From positions 4,470,380 to 4,534,379 of the forward strand of contig CM041538.1 in NCBI GenBank assembly GCA_023238725.1: 64,000 nt of DNA. Reading direction: 5' to 3'. Below are positions 1 to 13,015 of the stretch, piece by piece. Below the pieces are notes generated by a model that worked only from the letters and a program-made list of their open reading frames with translations, did no database searches and had not been told where the DNA came from. Each line of letters opens with the position of its first letter. The stretch's first letter is position 1. Source of the DNA: Scortum barcoo. Taxonomy: Eukaryota > Chordata > Actinopteri > Centrarchiformes > Terapontidae. A program made the translations under genes and the position numbers.

Positions 1-2088
1 TTGAGCTGCACTGACAGATGTAGTGTTGTTCAACTGTTATCTATATGTCTGAAAGCATAGGACCAATGGTGAAGCCTTGCATTGTGGGATTTTGAGAAAA
101 AGTTAGTTTATATTCTCAATTAAAAAAAAAAAGCTCTTTATGTTTTACTGTGGGATTCTATACATGCGCTGCCTGAAGCCTGGACCTCCTTCACTAACAT
201 CAGGACAAAAAGGCAACAAAGAGTTCAGAATCCCCCCTGTGACTCTGACCCATCCACACCATGGTTATCTTCACTCACTCACATCCTTTAACATTTGTAT
301 GATACTGTAAACTATCACAAAGGTCACACATTGTTAGATTGTCTTTGAATTTAAAGCAATGCTGAGGCTTTTCTTTCTTAAAGCAAATCAAATCAGGATT
401 TTTAGTCATTTAGCCAAATTTTAATCATTAGAGCGAGTTTTTTCTTCTAACATGTGAAAACTGGACAGATGTTGTGTAGTAAATTACACTCAGTGACATG
501 TTGTGATTATTTACACCTGTTTCTTTTTATCGATCAGGAGATGAGAAGCTTTAGGATCTGGCTGACTCAGCTGAGCACTGTGGCACTGATTGATCAATCA
601 CACCGTATTTTTACTGTGCTGTAATTAATCAAAGCAATGTCCAGAAAGTGCAGAAAACCTTGTGGAGTGTTTTTCCACTTGGAGAGAAACAGATCAATCA
701 GCGACAATCCGGTGGGGATGTGTGAAGAAAAACCCGCCTCACAAACTGAGGAGCATAAGCTGAGCTGATGGTGGTGTGTGGAGCAGATTTAAAGTTTCAT
801 AATTATAAGCTGGACGCATGCACATGTTCCATGTACAGCATCAAGTTGAGACCCAAGTATAAATGTCAGCTGAAGAACATATTTTGACTCAAGCTCAAAC
901 TATAGAAGACAAATCATCAGCTAATTTAAGTAATTGTTGAGATTTCGTTTTGCTGAAGGCCCTTAGGATTATTACACATCTGACGCTCTCAGTGTGGGTT
1001 GATGAATTCTGGTAGGAGGTAATGGCTCCCACTGATGCATCAAAAAAACATTTGTTTTACAATTGTGGTTATTCCAACTGTGTACATGTTTTTGTGAACA
1101 GTCTGTTTTTTGTATTCCTGTGTCTTTTGTGACATATCAGTTTTTTTATGCAGCAATTCTTTCAGTCCAAGACAATTTCTCTTTCAGAAACCTTGACCTT
1201 TCCATTACCAGATTCTTGGAAGTGACCATTTTCTGCTTTTCTCAATTTTTTATTATTGTAAAATTCACTATCTTTGGATGACTTGGTTGACATTATGACT
1301 GAAAACCACACTGCAGTTTCAATGTGCCACCTTGGGCATTTCTCACTATTTTTATAACATTCCACATTTTAAAACAAAAAGATTTGTCAATGAAAATAAG
1401 AACCATCATTAATTTATTTGAAGTTATCACTGATGACTTTCTGATATTTCATCTCTCTCAATTGCGAACACACACACACACACACAGTTCCCACGTCCAA
1501 AGAGTGTTTGTAAAAGCTGTAGCTTTATATTACATGTTCCTGACTGAGGTAGCAGAGCTCCAGCTGCTCTGATCCTCATGTAACCTTATTGCCTCAGTCT
1601 GCTGTGGTCTGCAAGATTAAAGTTGAGACTCCATTTCAATTTAAGACTGAAAGGATAAAACTTCTATTACACTTGAATCATTTAAAAAAGAGGGGAGTGA
1701 GGGAAGGGAAAAGACACCATTCACTCAGTGCACACATGTCCACACACACACGTTTTTACTTCAAAGTACTCTCCAAATCAAAAGTTAGTGGTCCCACCTC
1801 CCACCCTATTCAGCCATCTCCTATCCTGAGCACGTAATTGCTTTCAACATTTTCAAAGGAGAAATTCTCAAGGTTTCAAATCACAAGAATGGTTCAGAAG
1901 AAGCCCAGTGTGTTGGAGGAGCTCTTTTACTAATGATTTTCTGACAGAAGACGCAGCATGGCTCTCAATAGTTTGATGAAGCTTAACCCTGAGGTCTGAA
2001 CATGGTCCAGCAGGACTTCAAATGTCAGCTGTCTAATAGGCAAAGAGGTACTGAAGGAAACAGTGTGTAAAATGCTTTTATCCAATGA

Positions 2089-2590
2089 TGCCAGTGGTAG
2101 AAAGTAACTACATACATTTACACAAGTACTTTCCCTTGAACTGTTCCTCAGTACAGTTTACAGAACCTTGTCTTTTATCTGAGTATTTAGACTTTATGCT
2201 CTGTCTACTTCACTGCGTTTCAGAGGGAAATACTGCACTTTTTACTCAACTGCTCCATCGGACAGGTGTAGTTACTAGATACTTTTCTGATTGCACATAA
2301 ACAAAACATTTAATAAGCTTATAACACATGGTACATTGCTAAAGATTAAAAGTGTTTACTGACATTAATAATGCAGTTCAAATAGCTCCCCCTCAACCAG
2401 CTACAACAGCAAAACCTTGTGTAATATCTTATATAATAATAGATATCAGTCACATGGAGCATTTTACTACGAAACAAGCACTTTGATACATACAGTACAT
2501 TTGTCTGACAGTACCCTCTGAAGGCAGGACTTTCACTCACTGTGACGTTTTTATACTATTGTAGGTGGAAAATTTTACTGTTATATAGTG
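2089..2590 (+). repeat. Degraded teleost DNA-transposon-like dispersed repeat
   Basis: The left end reads cagtggtagaaagtaactac followed by catttacacaagtact. This closely resembles the start of a very common fish repeat whose copies begin CAGTGGTGGAAAGTAACT and carry many ACTTTTACT/AAGTAC motifs. Internal landmarks also fit: tttcagagggaaatactgca, ttactcaactgctc, gttactagatacttttctga, cccctcaaccagctacaaca and gaaggcaggactttcactc. The expected matching inverted right end is not clear, so the copy seems truncated or worn near 2590. Family assignment is from memory; I regard it as a non-autonomous element without coding capacity. Confidence 0.65.
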
Positions 2591-3614
2591 ACATTAAGGT
2601 TTTCTGCTTTTTCTAACCCTTTTAGTAGATAATTTCAGACTCTGTTTTGAACATATAAAAAGCCTTATAAATACTAGAGTGCGTCTTAACAGGTGCCCAT
2701 AACATTTCTAGGAAAGCCGTGTGAAAGGCAGGCAAGCAGTGTATTTTGCGAGTGCCATGAATCACGGGGCCTCTTGTGGAGGTACCAGTCGTTGAAACTC
2801 GTAATGACCCCCTGGTTTCTCATTTTGGCCTGATGTGGTAACTTGTTACCGTGGTAGTGTGGAGGCTCGTGGCTCTTGACGTCAATGATGACACATTAAA
2901 AGGAAAAACCATAAAACAAAGTGTAATTGGTATTTGAACAATATGTCAAGGGCGTTTCAGCGTTCTGAGACACTGCTGTGTACTGAATAAAATGCTGTAG
3001 AAAGTCTTTCAGTGTTTCTCATTAAAAATACTGGCATGAGGTAAACTCCAGATGTTTACTGTGCACTTTTTTTTAGTTGTAGTCATTAACAAGATCCTGT
3101 AACTGTTTCAGTTAGTACTATATCTAATAATGCCATATAATGTTATTTTGTTTACTACATATCTCCATTAATATCCTATTTTATTATGTGAATGTGTATT
3201 TACTATGTGAATTTTGTGCCTCTGAATGGCAGGTTTTAACAAGTGCCTAATCATTTTGGCTAACAATGGTGCATTTACATTTATTAACGTGCACTGTCTT
3301 GTGTCTTGTGTTGAATAAACCAATAAATAAATTATTGACACAAAAAGTGAAATTATTTCTTCAAACAGACTTTGTTTGTATTTAGATATAAATTTAACAT
3401 TGAGTTACACTGACTCTTTACATATCAAACATACCACTACACTACATTAAAACTAGACTAAAACAATTTATCTGTAAAATCTCATGAAACGGTGAAAAAC
3501 GCTCATCATCAGTTCCATCATTAATTAAGTGACTAATTGTTTCAGCACTACAGTGAATTAAGATTGCTCTCCAAAGCTTCAAATCAAAATATATGCATGT
3601 TTATGACCTGCCTG

Positions 3615-3965
3615 CTGTCGTTTGGCCGATGGTACTGCAGCATCCGCACCACACCACCAGACTCAGAGACAGCTTCATCCCCCAGACCACAAGACTGCTA
3701 AACTACCTACTGGTAACAGTATTATCTATAATCTGTTTACATTTGTCCGTTTAGTTATATCTTATTTTAGTTTTATAGTTATATTTTAGGTCTTGTTTTA
3801 TTTGATTACTTCAGTTTCCATTTTATTTATTTTAGTTTTGTATTTTATTTGTTTTGCTTGTGTGCTTTTCTTTCCAAATAATTTTTGAGCACTGTTAGAG
3901 GGAGACCGTGACTTGAAGAATTTCATTGCCAGTGACTGCTCCATGTAATTTCTTGAATTTAAAAG
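3615..3965 (+). mobile_element. 3' tail of a LINE (L2/CR1/Rex1-like), 5'-truncated
   Basis: The first 90 bases translate in one frame to residues like RWYCSIRTTPPDSETASSPR. These resemble the extreme C-terminus of fish Jockey-superfamily reverse transcriptases (basic, RTTR/DSFFP-like) with frame damage. After an AT-rich 3' UTR the sequence ends with gaagaatttcattgccagtg, a motif typical of such LINE tails in teleosts. Only a few hundred bases remain, as expected for target-primed insertions that stop early. The exact clade is uncertain. Confidence 0.6.
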
Positions 3966-6900
3966 GGTAATTGTATGGAAAAAAAACCCCCTTTGACTCC
4001 CTCGTCATTGCCTTCCTCCTTTCTGCTTTCCTGCCGAGACATCAGATCTGTTTTCAGCATTTTTCAAAAGATGAAGCCTCATCCATCCCTCCTCGCTCTG
4101 ATGAAGAACCAGTGGGGTGGAGAGAAACAGGATGGAGTCAAAATTCACAGCCTCCATCCCAAGGCCTCTATACCTCCTCCGCCTCTGTCTCCTCCTCTCA
4201 CCAGACAGACAAAGAAGAGTGGAGGAAGACGGCCATCTACTTCCATTATCCCTACACTTAGCAACAAATAGAGGTGATTCCAGATTGTGTTTGGGCCAGC
4301 CTGCCTCTACAAACCTCATTTGTAAAGACCGACACACTGATGATGACTTTGGTGGGGTAATTTACAGCTGACAGGACCCATCGTGAGCTATGGACGAGGG
4401 GAACTTGACTGCGACACACGCTGCCCTGCTGACAACGCTAATAGCACATCAGCCACTCCTGTATGGTTTATACTGAGGCCTTGGGAGCGAGTGTCACATT
4501 TGTCCTGATGCTGTCTGTGGTAAATGTCTCTCTAAGCAGCACTGGCTGATAGAAGGACACTGAATAATCCCCCGCAACAACAGTAGTAAACACAGCACAG
4601 TAAGCAAACATAAATGATAATAAAAACAAACAAACAAAATAACAACAACAAAATCTTTTCTTCTTTTATTAGTCAGACCTTGACTTTGTCGTCTGGATAT
4701 CTGATCAAAAAGAGCACAAGATCTCGTTCTGGTTCAATTTGGTTTTATTCTGAATCGACCAGACCCTGTTTCTGTGGAAACCGAAGCTGTTTCTACAGAT
4801 AAAATATAAAAATGTAATTTAAAATTGATAAGATGAGAGATGATAAGCCCTAAATAATTACAGCTGGATCTCAGGTTGTTTCCTTTTGTCCATGTATGTG
4901 TTTATCTGGCTATGTGTGTCTCCATCTCATTTTCCTTCGATGGTTCAACTGAACTGGAACATCACATAAGTCAGAAATTAATTCAGTATTCGTTGGGATT
5001 ATCCATTAGGATTAAAAAGATGTTGCCACATTGACCTTGCCCTCTTGGATGACACATTAAAGCATGTGATAAAGGTTTCGATTTAGACACTGTTGTTAAA
5101 GTGTGATTAGGTTTAAGCACAAAAACAACTTTAAGTTCAGGAACAACTCATGGTTACTCTACTTCTTAAAGGTATGAGGAGCTTTGTTGTTATAGTTACA
5201 ACAATAACCATTAAGTAAAGCTTAGAAAACAGCCATGGTTGTGGTTGGCAGAAAGGAGAGACAAACAGCAGTCTCCTTTGAAATGTTCTCTACAAATAAA
5301 GTTACTGTTATCGTTATCAATCTGTTGAATATTTATTTCTCTAACTACGTTCTCATTTCTGGGGACCATGAAGAATGACGACCCCAAAAAAACTGCACCT
5401 AAAACTGAAGAATACACACAAGGGAAATAATCTATTGGAAAAATGAACTACTGGATATTAATTTATTGTATTATGTGTTTTTAGCTCTGCAGAAAGGCAA
5501 AAAGATGTCTGAACTCTCTGGGGGTAAAGGTACAGGCCTGTCATACATCTGCCCTGGTACTGCAGTATTCTGATCATAACAGAAACAGGCACAGGAAACA
5601 TACTGCAAGACCAGACAAATCACCATATCACTCTTTTTCCAGCTGCATCGACACTGTGGTAGTTAATTTACGTGTAGAAATGTAGCCCTTTGAGGCTGTT
5701 ATGACTCCATTTTCCACATTATGTAATTCATTTTCCATGGCAGTGTGCATCAGTGCTGCAACAGATTGGTATCAAGACAAACATAAGACCTAATACACTA
5801 TATGCCTATTGATGTCATTACAATTAAATTATGTTAGTGAAAAATACAGGCTAGATGGAAAATTGGTTTAATCATGGTAAAAACATGCAGCAAAAAAAGG
5901 GAGGCTTGCTTCGGGTTTTCTCATACTGCCTTCAAGAGATCTGCTTCCTCAGGAACTGACTGTAAGACAGGCCTACAGTGATTAACAGGTCTAAACTGAA
6001 GTAAACAAATGAATAGATCGTGACATCTAAGAATTACACTGTAAATAAGAAAGAATAGAAACATTCATACCAGACTGTCAGGCAGTATGAAAATCCTCTT
6101 GTAGGCAGCTCACTAGTTTAGAAACAATGATGTTGATATTCCTTTTAAAACTTGAAGAGAGAAGATCTAAAACCTCTTACTAAAAGTAGAAGCCAGACAA
6201 AGAGCCAATTAAAAAGGTGCTCCACTTGTCTTTCACTGTGGTAGTCCCTTGGTAGTAAACCTGCTGCTACCCAATGTTTTCTGCCCTCTTATCTGAGTGT
6301 CGTGAAATTGAAGGAGCTTCATGCAACTAAAATGACTCCTTAAAGCTCTAATTAGGCAGCAGCATCTCTCTTCCATTCTATTGCTTTCTTTGTTCAAAAC
6401 TGCTCCCCAGAACAGAGCAGAACTGTGCCTAAGGCCAATTTTCATTTTCCCAAGTCCTTCCCTCACAGCAGTTTGACATTTTCGCTTCTTAGTTTCCTTC
6501 CATCTTGTTGGGTCTTTACAATGCAAAAATGTCTCGTTTTGAACTGGTTTCAGAATAAAATAGACAACTTAAAATATTTCATCCAGCTCTCTGTTTTGCT
6601 TCCTTTCTTCTCACTTGGTAAAACACAGCAGTGATTCAGCCTCCTCCCAGTGCATACAACCTTTTACTTGCTGCTCAAAAAGGGCCTAAAAAATATACAT
6701 CAATATCCTTAGAATGATACGATTTTGTCCTTATTTTTAGAGATTAGAGTAAGGGACATACAAAATTATTACTGGAAAGTGCTCTGCAAAACCACAAGTG
6801 CCAATAAACCAATAAAGCAAAGAGCACTTGGCTCCACACATGGACAGAAAATGAGAACATGAAAAAAATAAAGACCTTGTGGATTACCTCCTAATCTTGT

Positions 6901-7299
6901 AAAAATGCAGAGATCGCAGACATTGGAATATAGAGCTGTTTAAACACCATTTCCCTTTCAGACAAGACTGAAAAACAGTGGCTCTCCCACTGGTAGTGTA
7001 AGTGGATTAGGACTGTTGGTTGTATGTTGTGACTCTGCAGGGCTGGTTGCTGAGGATGTACTCTTCACACAGGATTACCATCATTATGTTCCCTGCCCAC
7101 GTCCCTTTGATCTGGAAGTGTTTGAAACCCCTCCAACACTGGTTCCTCTCTGTTTTATCTCAGTTTTTGGAGGAATTAACTAAACAGGAAATCATTATTT
7201 TGCCGGTGCAATGATAAGGAAACCATTAGAAATGCCCCCGTGTCATGCACGGAAGATGGCAAGAGAGCGTTGAGTGTGAGAGAGCAGCGGCAAAGTTCG

Positions 7300-7665
7300 A
7301 GCGACAGTGTGGGAGAAAGGGAGGGAGCAACAATCAGTGTGTACAAACAGACTGAGACAGAGAGGAAAATGGAGGAAGATGTCTCTGCGCAAAGAAAGAG
7401 GAGCGGAAAGGAGAAGTGAAGGTACAATGAATCAAAAATGAAGAGTAAAGAGGGAATGAAGGTGTAGCTGGCATGAGAAAAGGAAGAACTGCTGGAGGGA
7501 GGACAGGAAGGAGAAGCAAAATAAGGAGAAAATACCCAAAAGGAGAATAAAAAGAAGAAGGAACAAAGTGAAAAAAGGAAGTATTGAATAAACAAATGAA
7601 GAGGAGAAAAAAGAGAAGGCCGGAAGGAAAGTAACTGAGAAAATGACATGGAGAGAGGTCATATT
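7300..7665 (+). repeat. Polypurine-biased tract (GA-rich, about 370 bp)
   Basis: The plus strand is strongly purine-rich over this whole stretch, with repeated motifs such as ggaggaag, aaaggag and gagaaaa but no fixed repeat unit. The minus strand therefore shows long open frames rich in Ser, Phe, Leu and Pro; these are a composition artefact. On the nos1ap sense strand the tract is pyrimidine-rich. Confidence 0.7.
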
Positions 7666-10600
7666 TCATTAAACAGCGTCAGAGCAGAATCTGCAGGGCA
7701 AACTTAATCTTGAAACAGATTGCTGATGAACTCCCTCACTTCCTCAGACTTCATTAAACATCTCCACTTCCGCTCATCCCCGAGTGAGCTGTGATTAGAG
7801 CTGGCCAGATCGCTAATTTACCTCCATTTACTGTGACCCAACATCAAGACTACTTTCCCAGTTTCCTGGTGGGGCCACAGAGTCACTGGCATCTCAGCAG
7901 TGCAGGGGGGGCGACGGTGAAAATAAACACTACTTCATCCGTTTCTTCCTCATTATAAGCTGAGATGGCCGACAATGTTGCCATACTGATACATAAAACA
8001 TGCTAATCACAGACAGGAAAATAGGACTGCTTATTATCATTATCAATTAATCTGCTGCTTTTAATCAGGATTCATTTACTATTCCTTCAGTCTACAAAAT
8101 ATCAGAGAACAGTGAAATAGTTTCCAGATCTCAAGGTTTCACTCGAGTTGTATAAGCAATAGCTCAGTTTACATAACAAACATTTGTTCTCACTGACATC
8201 ACTCTGATGACCTGACCACATATGCATTTATTGGTTAATGCCACTGAAAAAAGTGTTTTCTCTTCTGAGTGCTGTTTGAGGTGCGCGGTATCGAAGGATA
8301 AAAGCATGTCTCAGTACCTTCTCTTCTGCTGCTTGGACGGAAACAACAGAGAAGCAACTAGTGTGTATGTCTACAGTGCAACCCAACAAACTCAAATTGT
8401 TTCAATAAAGAAGTCGACCAGTAATTGATCTTTTTCCATTATGCTGTGAGAGACTGCACACAGGTAGTTTTCAACACAGCAGCACCTCTTCATCTAACTG
8501 CTGCTGCTCCATCTTGTTATTTTACTATATTGCAAAATGAAAAATGATGCACTGACAAAAAAGCCAGAAAATAACTCTTGTCTAACTGCTGTTTTTTTTT
8601 AAGAATTTTTTTTTATTAATAATCACTGCCAGTGCTAGCTGTGATGACAAATACACTGTGTTTCCTTTGGATGTTTTTCAATAAAAGCCTTCTGCAGGGT
8701 GGCAAGTATTTCTGTAAACTAGCACCAGTGGGAAATGTTTGGTTAATATTAAGAGCTACTTAATAGAGGTCTGAGACAGTGGTGAACGTAACAGTTAGAC
8801 AAATATCAGTGAGATGAAATTACATCAACACTGGATTAAATGCTGCATCATTTCCTGTGAATCCCTGGTGTGTATGTGAGCGTCTGATTTCTGTGCAGAT
8901 ATGGTGGCAACTAAAAAAGTTTAAATTTTAGAGAATTGTTATGACATATAAACACAGCTCAGTATAACTGGTGTGTAAAAATGTTATTCCTTTAAAAATA
9001 TTTTTCCTGGGTGTACATTGTTGTTTCTCTCTGTTGAATTTTGTTGCACATGGCACAACAACTTTATTACGACAGAGCCGCACTCAACAGCTTCCAAATC
9101 TGCTAAGTCAGTGGGGGCCTGCTGTTTGAGATCATCAAATCATAAACAAGAGCAATATCTGCCTTTAACATAAGAAAGATGGATACTTTGATCCTTTTTC
9201 GACAAGTACTTTCACAGTACTTGAAAAGCCAGAAAAGTGAAAACAGAACAACATGAGCTTATTTTCTGGTGTGAAACTGAGGCAAAGACACCAGGGAGGG
9301 TCTTTTTGTTCTGAATGTGAAACAAAGTGTCTAACTTTTAATGACAGAAAAACACACAAATAAAGATGTACAGACGTACACACACAAATTTTCACAGACT
9401 GTGAGCCAAAGTAATCCCCCTCTCTCTCCTCAGCAACAATGTGCATTCTCTGGGCTGAACTAATCAGCGTGTTATTTTCTACTGTTTGATTGAAGGTGTA
9501 AGCTCTCCTTCCTCATTACAGTCCCTTAGAAGTAGCCTAACGAGGTTTTAGTCTTACCCGTGGGGGGGGGGGCTAAAACTCTAATTGACCCTAAACAGAC
9601 AGTACACAGTGGCAGACTACCGGACCACCATGACTGACAGAAGGAAGGAAAACTTTGACAACCACAGAAACAGGTCGTCACTGGCAGAGCAGGGAGCTAC
9701 CAGGAAGGGGAGGCTGTGTTCACTTAGAGGTAGAGACAAAATCTAATTTCTCTCTGTGCTGTGAGAAATATGAGGATTTCTATCTTTGAAAAATAAATAA
9801 TGTGTATCCTGAGTGTATCCATCTCCCTGATCCTCTGACATTGCCTTATCTGTGTGGAGAGAGAGCCCAGGGCACAGTATCAGCTGTGAAATATGTCGTC
9901 TGTTCAGAGAAACAAGCTCTGTAGTAAACATTTCTAGGCGATTAAATCTGTGAAAGCATTACAGTAACTATCACAGCTGTTATCTTAATTTAATGCCTTT
10001 ATTGCATTGTAATTCTTTTAATTTAATTTATTTAATTAAAAGCTTATTTGACTTTGAATTTGAGTTTGCCTGAGAGAGAGAGGGAGAAAGTACCTGTAGA
10101 AATGTTCTATGTGCACACCCCACCTCCCACCTAATGAACACTTGATCCTTACAGTGGGTGATACTGGTGACATTCAATTTTCCAGGAAAAATTAAAGAAA
10201 CATTGAGATAGGTCTGAGTGTGTGTTTGTGTAAAAAGACATGCAAACATGTACAAAATGTAATGAAGATGCTGTGGTGTATGGATGTTCATGCAGGGATT
10301 TTCAAGAGTGTGTGTGGCCTACAAAAAAGGTCTCAGTCCAAACTGCAGCTGCCGTTAAACGCACTCAATAAATGAAATGTATTGGATGAATTTTGGTCTG
10401 ATTAAATTGAAATTGATGTTATAAATGTAAGAAAAGTCTCTGAGTCCAACAAAAAAGTGCTATCATACTCATCAACACTCATTTCAATCAGATGATGATT
10501 CTTTTTGAATAACTGATTATTCATTTTTGATAGAATATTGAAAAAAATGCAGACTACAAGTTCCCAGAGGCCAAGGTGGTGTCTTCAAATAACTTGTTCT

Positions 10601-12543
10601 GTTCAATCAACATCCACAGATATTTAATTTACAATAATACAAAAGACAAGTGCACCAAAGCATCACTTTTTAAAGAGAGGAACCAGTGAAGCGATTACTC
10701 AAAAGTTTAAGATTTTTTTTTTTATTTAAGAAGTATCATTACAGGCCTAGGTGATAGACAAAAGCAAAAGCATAAAGTTAGGACCGGTGGGGAAACCTTG
10801 CTAAATGGTAAAAGAGCCGAGGTCAGACAGAAGCACCTCGGGGGAGCACACACTCATTTGAAATAGTCCACATTAGGTAAAATACTTCCTTCATGTGCCA
10901 AAGCAGTTTTAAAGTCTACACCAGTGTCTCAGCCAGCGGGCAATGACCTTTGGCTTCATCGAGGAATAATTAATGGCATTTATGTCTGGGCACGCTCAGT
11001 CTGAACGTGTGAGCTGTCAGTTGCAGCAGCAGTCTGTCTAATGATGTTCAGGTCAGGACAAAGGGAAGAGCGAAGTTCAGTGCGAACAGGCGTTTTTATC
11101 AGGAGCCTTGTATCGGCCTCTGGATGCCATGAGACATCAGTATTTAACTGTCTGGGACACTTCTGGGTCAGAAGTGTTTGTGTGAGTGTACACAAGGAAG
11201 AGTGTGTGTTAAGTTGTGAAATTACAGCTTACAAACAGGCTGACAAATGTGTGTGTAAAAGTGCGCGTGTGTATGTGTGTGTGTGTGTGTGTGAGCTGAT
11301 CCGGCTCAGAAGACTGAAACTACTGCCGTCACCTCTCCCACAGCAGCCCCTCGAGCTGGGTGACTGATGTCTGAGGCTGCGTGGTCGATTTCCTTCACTC
11401 ATCATATCAATCATCCTTGAGTGTTTCCTATCGATCATATGTTCCTTTCCCCCAGGCGGTGTGGTCAGTGAAGGCTAATTTTCTCATTTAATACAAGAAG
11501 ATGATAAGATTTTCTTGCTGTACACCATGGAGGTAAAGATAAAGATAAAACTAAAATTGGCAGGTACATTTTCTTCATTTGTGAAAGTAAACTGCTTATT
11601 AATTTGGGTGCACTGAGTGTTTAGACACTATGAGAAAAGCAAGTGAGCCAATAAATTGTGGTATATTTTCTAAATGTACTGGCCCTTTATAATTAAAGGC
11701 TTTTTGTTAACTAAATAAATAGCATTTCTCTGTTGCCGAAACACTAGTTAGTTTGCTGTTACATCCTCTGTACTTCAAAACAAACTACATATCCACTTCA
11801 CTAAAGTGCATGTTAACGGCTCACAAAGATCTCACACACCCTGTAATGCAAAAGGTAAACCTGGAATCAACTGGACATTTGAGTCCAACCAAAGGTGCCA
11901 TTCATTCACTTTTTTTCTCTGACAAAAGTTATAATCTTGTGCTATACATATGGCCTCCACATGTTGCCAAGATGGACTTCAAGTATCAAAGAAACGAGAC
12001 CACACATGAATGAGCCAGTAATGATGCTGCCATTGTTCTAGTGACTTCAAATTAAACCTTGTAATTGCAGAGACGAGGAACGGCACCCGGTGCAACAGTT
12101 CCCACGGTAACATACACTCAAGGTCTAAGTACCACTTGTTATGGTAATGATAATCAGGCTGTGTGTCGGTATCGGACACATCTGAATTGCAATCTCACTG
12201 ATAACTGTGAATTTGCAAAGTATAAAGTGCATCTCCTACATTACCATACAGGCTCTAGGCACTGTGTGAGGCATGTAAGTAGTGTTTTATTTCCATTACT
12301 GTGTGTTTCAGAGTTGACTACCCTGAGTAGAGTATGTTCACTTGCCATAGTGCAATGACAATATAATGATTGTATGTAATGTATCATTTTGTGACAATGC
12401 ATTCTTTAAATGGCCGATCACAGGAGTAAGTTTGTTTTAAACTTTTATGAACAACACACTGAACCTATTTGTGGCTTATACATTCAACATCAAACAGTCT
12501 AAAAAAGTGTGTGTTTGTGTGAGAGAGAGAGTGGGAGAGGTAC

Positions 12544-12705
12544 CTGTGCCACAGCCACTTGTGTCTGCTGTTGTTGCTGCTGGAGCTGCTGTTGGAGCAG
12601 CTGGATCTGGTGGTGGACAGACAGGGGGGCGCCTGGTGGCAGTGTGCCTGACACGGGGAGCAGCATCCTGGGGCTGGACATCAGCAGAGAGACCTCCTCT
12701 GAAGC
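12544..12705 (-). CDS. nos1ap: nos1ap internal exon: Gln-rich start of the coiled coil
   Basis: This 162-nt exon is in phase 0 at both ends and encodes 54 residues. It begins ASEEVSLLMSSPRMLLP, passes through a Pro/Gly/Thr-rich spacer, then reads HHQIQLLQQQ, a leucine, six glutamines and TQVAVAQ. Human NOS1AP has the same arrangement (SPRMLLP, HHQMQLLQQ, poly-Gln, TQVAVAQ), so identity is secure. The glutamines use mixed CAG and CAA codons, which argues against a freshly expanded CAG run. In the human protein this leads into a coiled coil starting HLLKDQLAAE; that exon was not found to the left and is probably outside the window. The acceptor is cctggtgtcag and the donor is CAG followed by gtacct, again weak at +4 and +5, with a CU-rich then CA-rich tract directly behind it. 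Alternative boundaries are unlikely because the frame closes soon on both sides. Confidence 0.95.
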
Positions 12706-12993
12706 CTGACACCAGGGAGAGAAGAGAGAGATGAAGTCAATATTGAGTGAGCTAGAGCAACAAAAAGGTTTAACAAGTAGCCAGAAAGAACAGAAGTTTA
12801 TTGCTGCCTTGATGGAAATATCATTGTAAGTGTTTGATCTGACTGAACTTTTTTATTGATATATTTAAGAAACCTTTCATAGGGGTAAAGATGACCCTGA
12901 TGTTTGTCAAATTTTTGAAGTTAAGTAAAACTATGACAAAAACTTCTGTATCATTTTTCACCAAAAGTTTGAGGTTTGGGATGCAAATACACT

Positions 12994-13015
12994 AAAAAAA
13001 AAAAAAAAAAAAAAA
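12994..13015 (+). repeat. A homopolymer, 22 nt
   Basis: There are twenty-two consecutive A residues followed by gaaag. I looked upstream for a retroposed gene or SINE that this could tail and saw none. It lies about 290 bases from the Gln-rich nos1ap exon, on its acceptor side, and is a T run on the sense strand. Confidence 0.9.

Larger units (their letters stand above)
1..12543 (-). other. nos1ap intron, 3' side (runs off the left edge)
   Basis: At least 12.5 kb of non-coding sequence follows the Gln-rich exon. I looked on the minus strand for the expected next exon (residues like LLKDQLAAE and LLVKQVQELELKL) and saw none, so the acceptor is probably left of base 1. Apart from the repeats listed separately and short CA/GT runs (1471-1486 and 11275-11293), the sequence is AT-rich, and its open frames show no protein similarity I recognise. 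A run of 11 G lies near 9561-9571. Confidence 0.75.

Noticed and set aside
7176..7669. Overlapping minus-strand open frames of 76-157 residues rich in Ser, Phe and Leu
   Set aside because: They mirror the polypurine tract on the plus strand; the composition explains the lack of stops and no domain is visible.
8480..8520. Minus-strand codons reading MEQQQLDEEVLL, reminiscent of a coiled coil expected in the next nos1ap exon
   Set aside because: It meets a stop after a few codons, lacks splice sites and does not match the expected LLKDQLAAE sequence.
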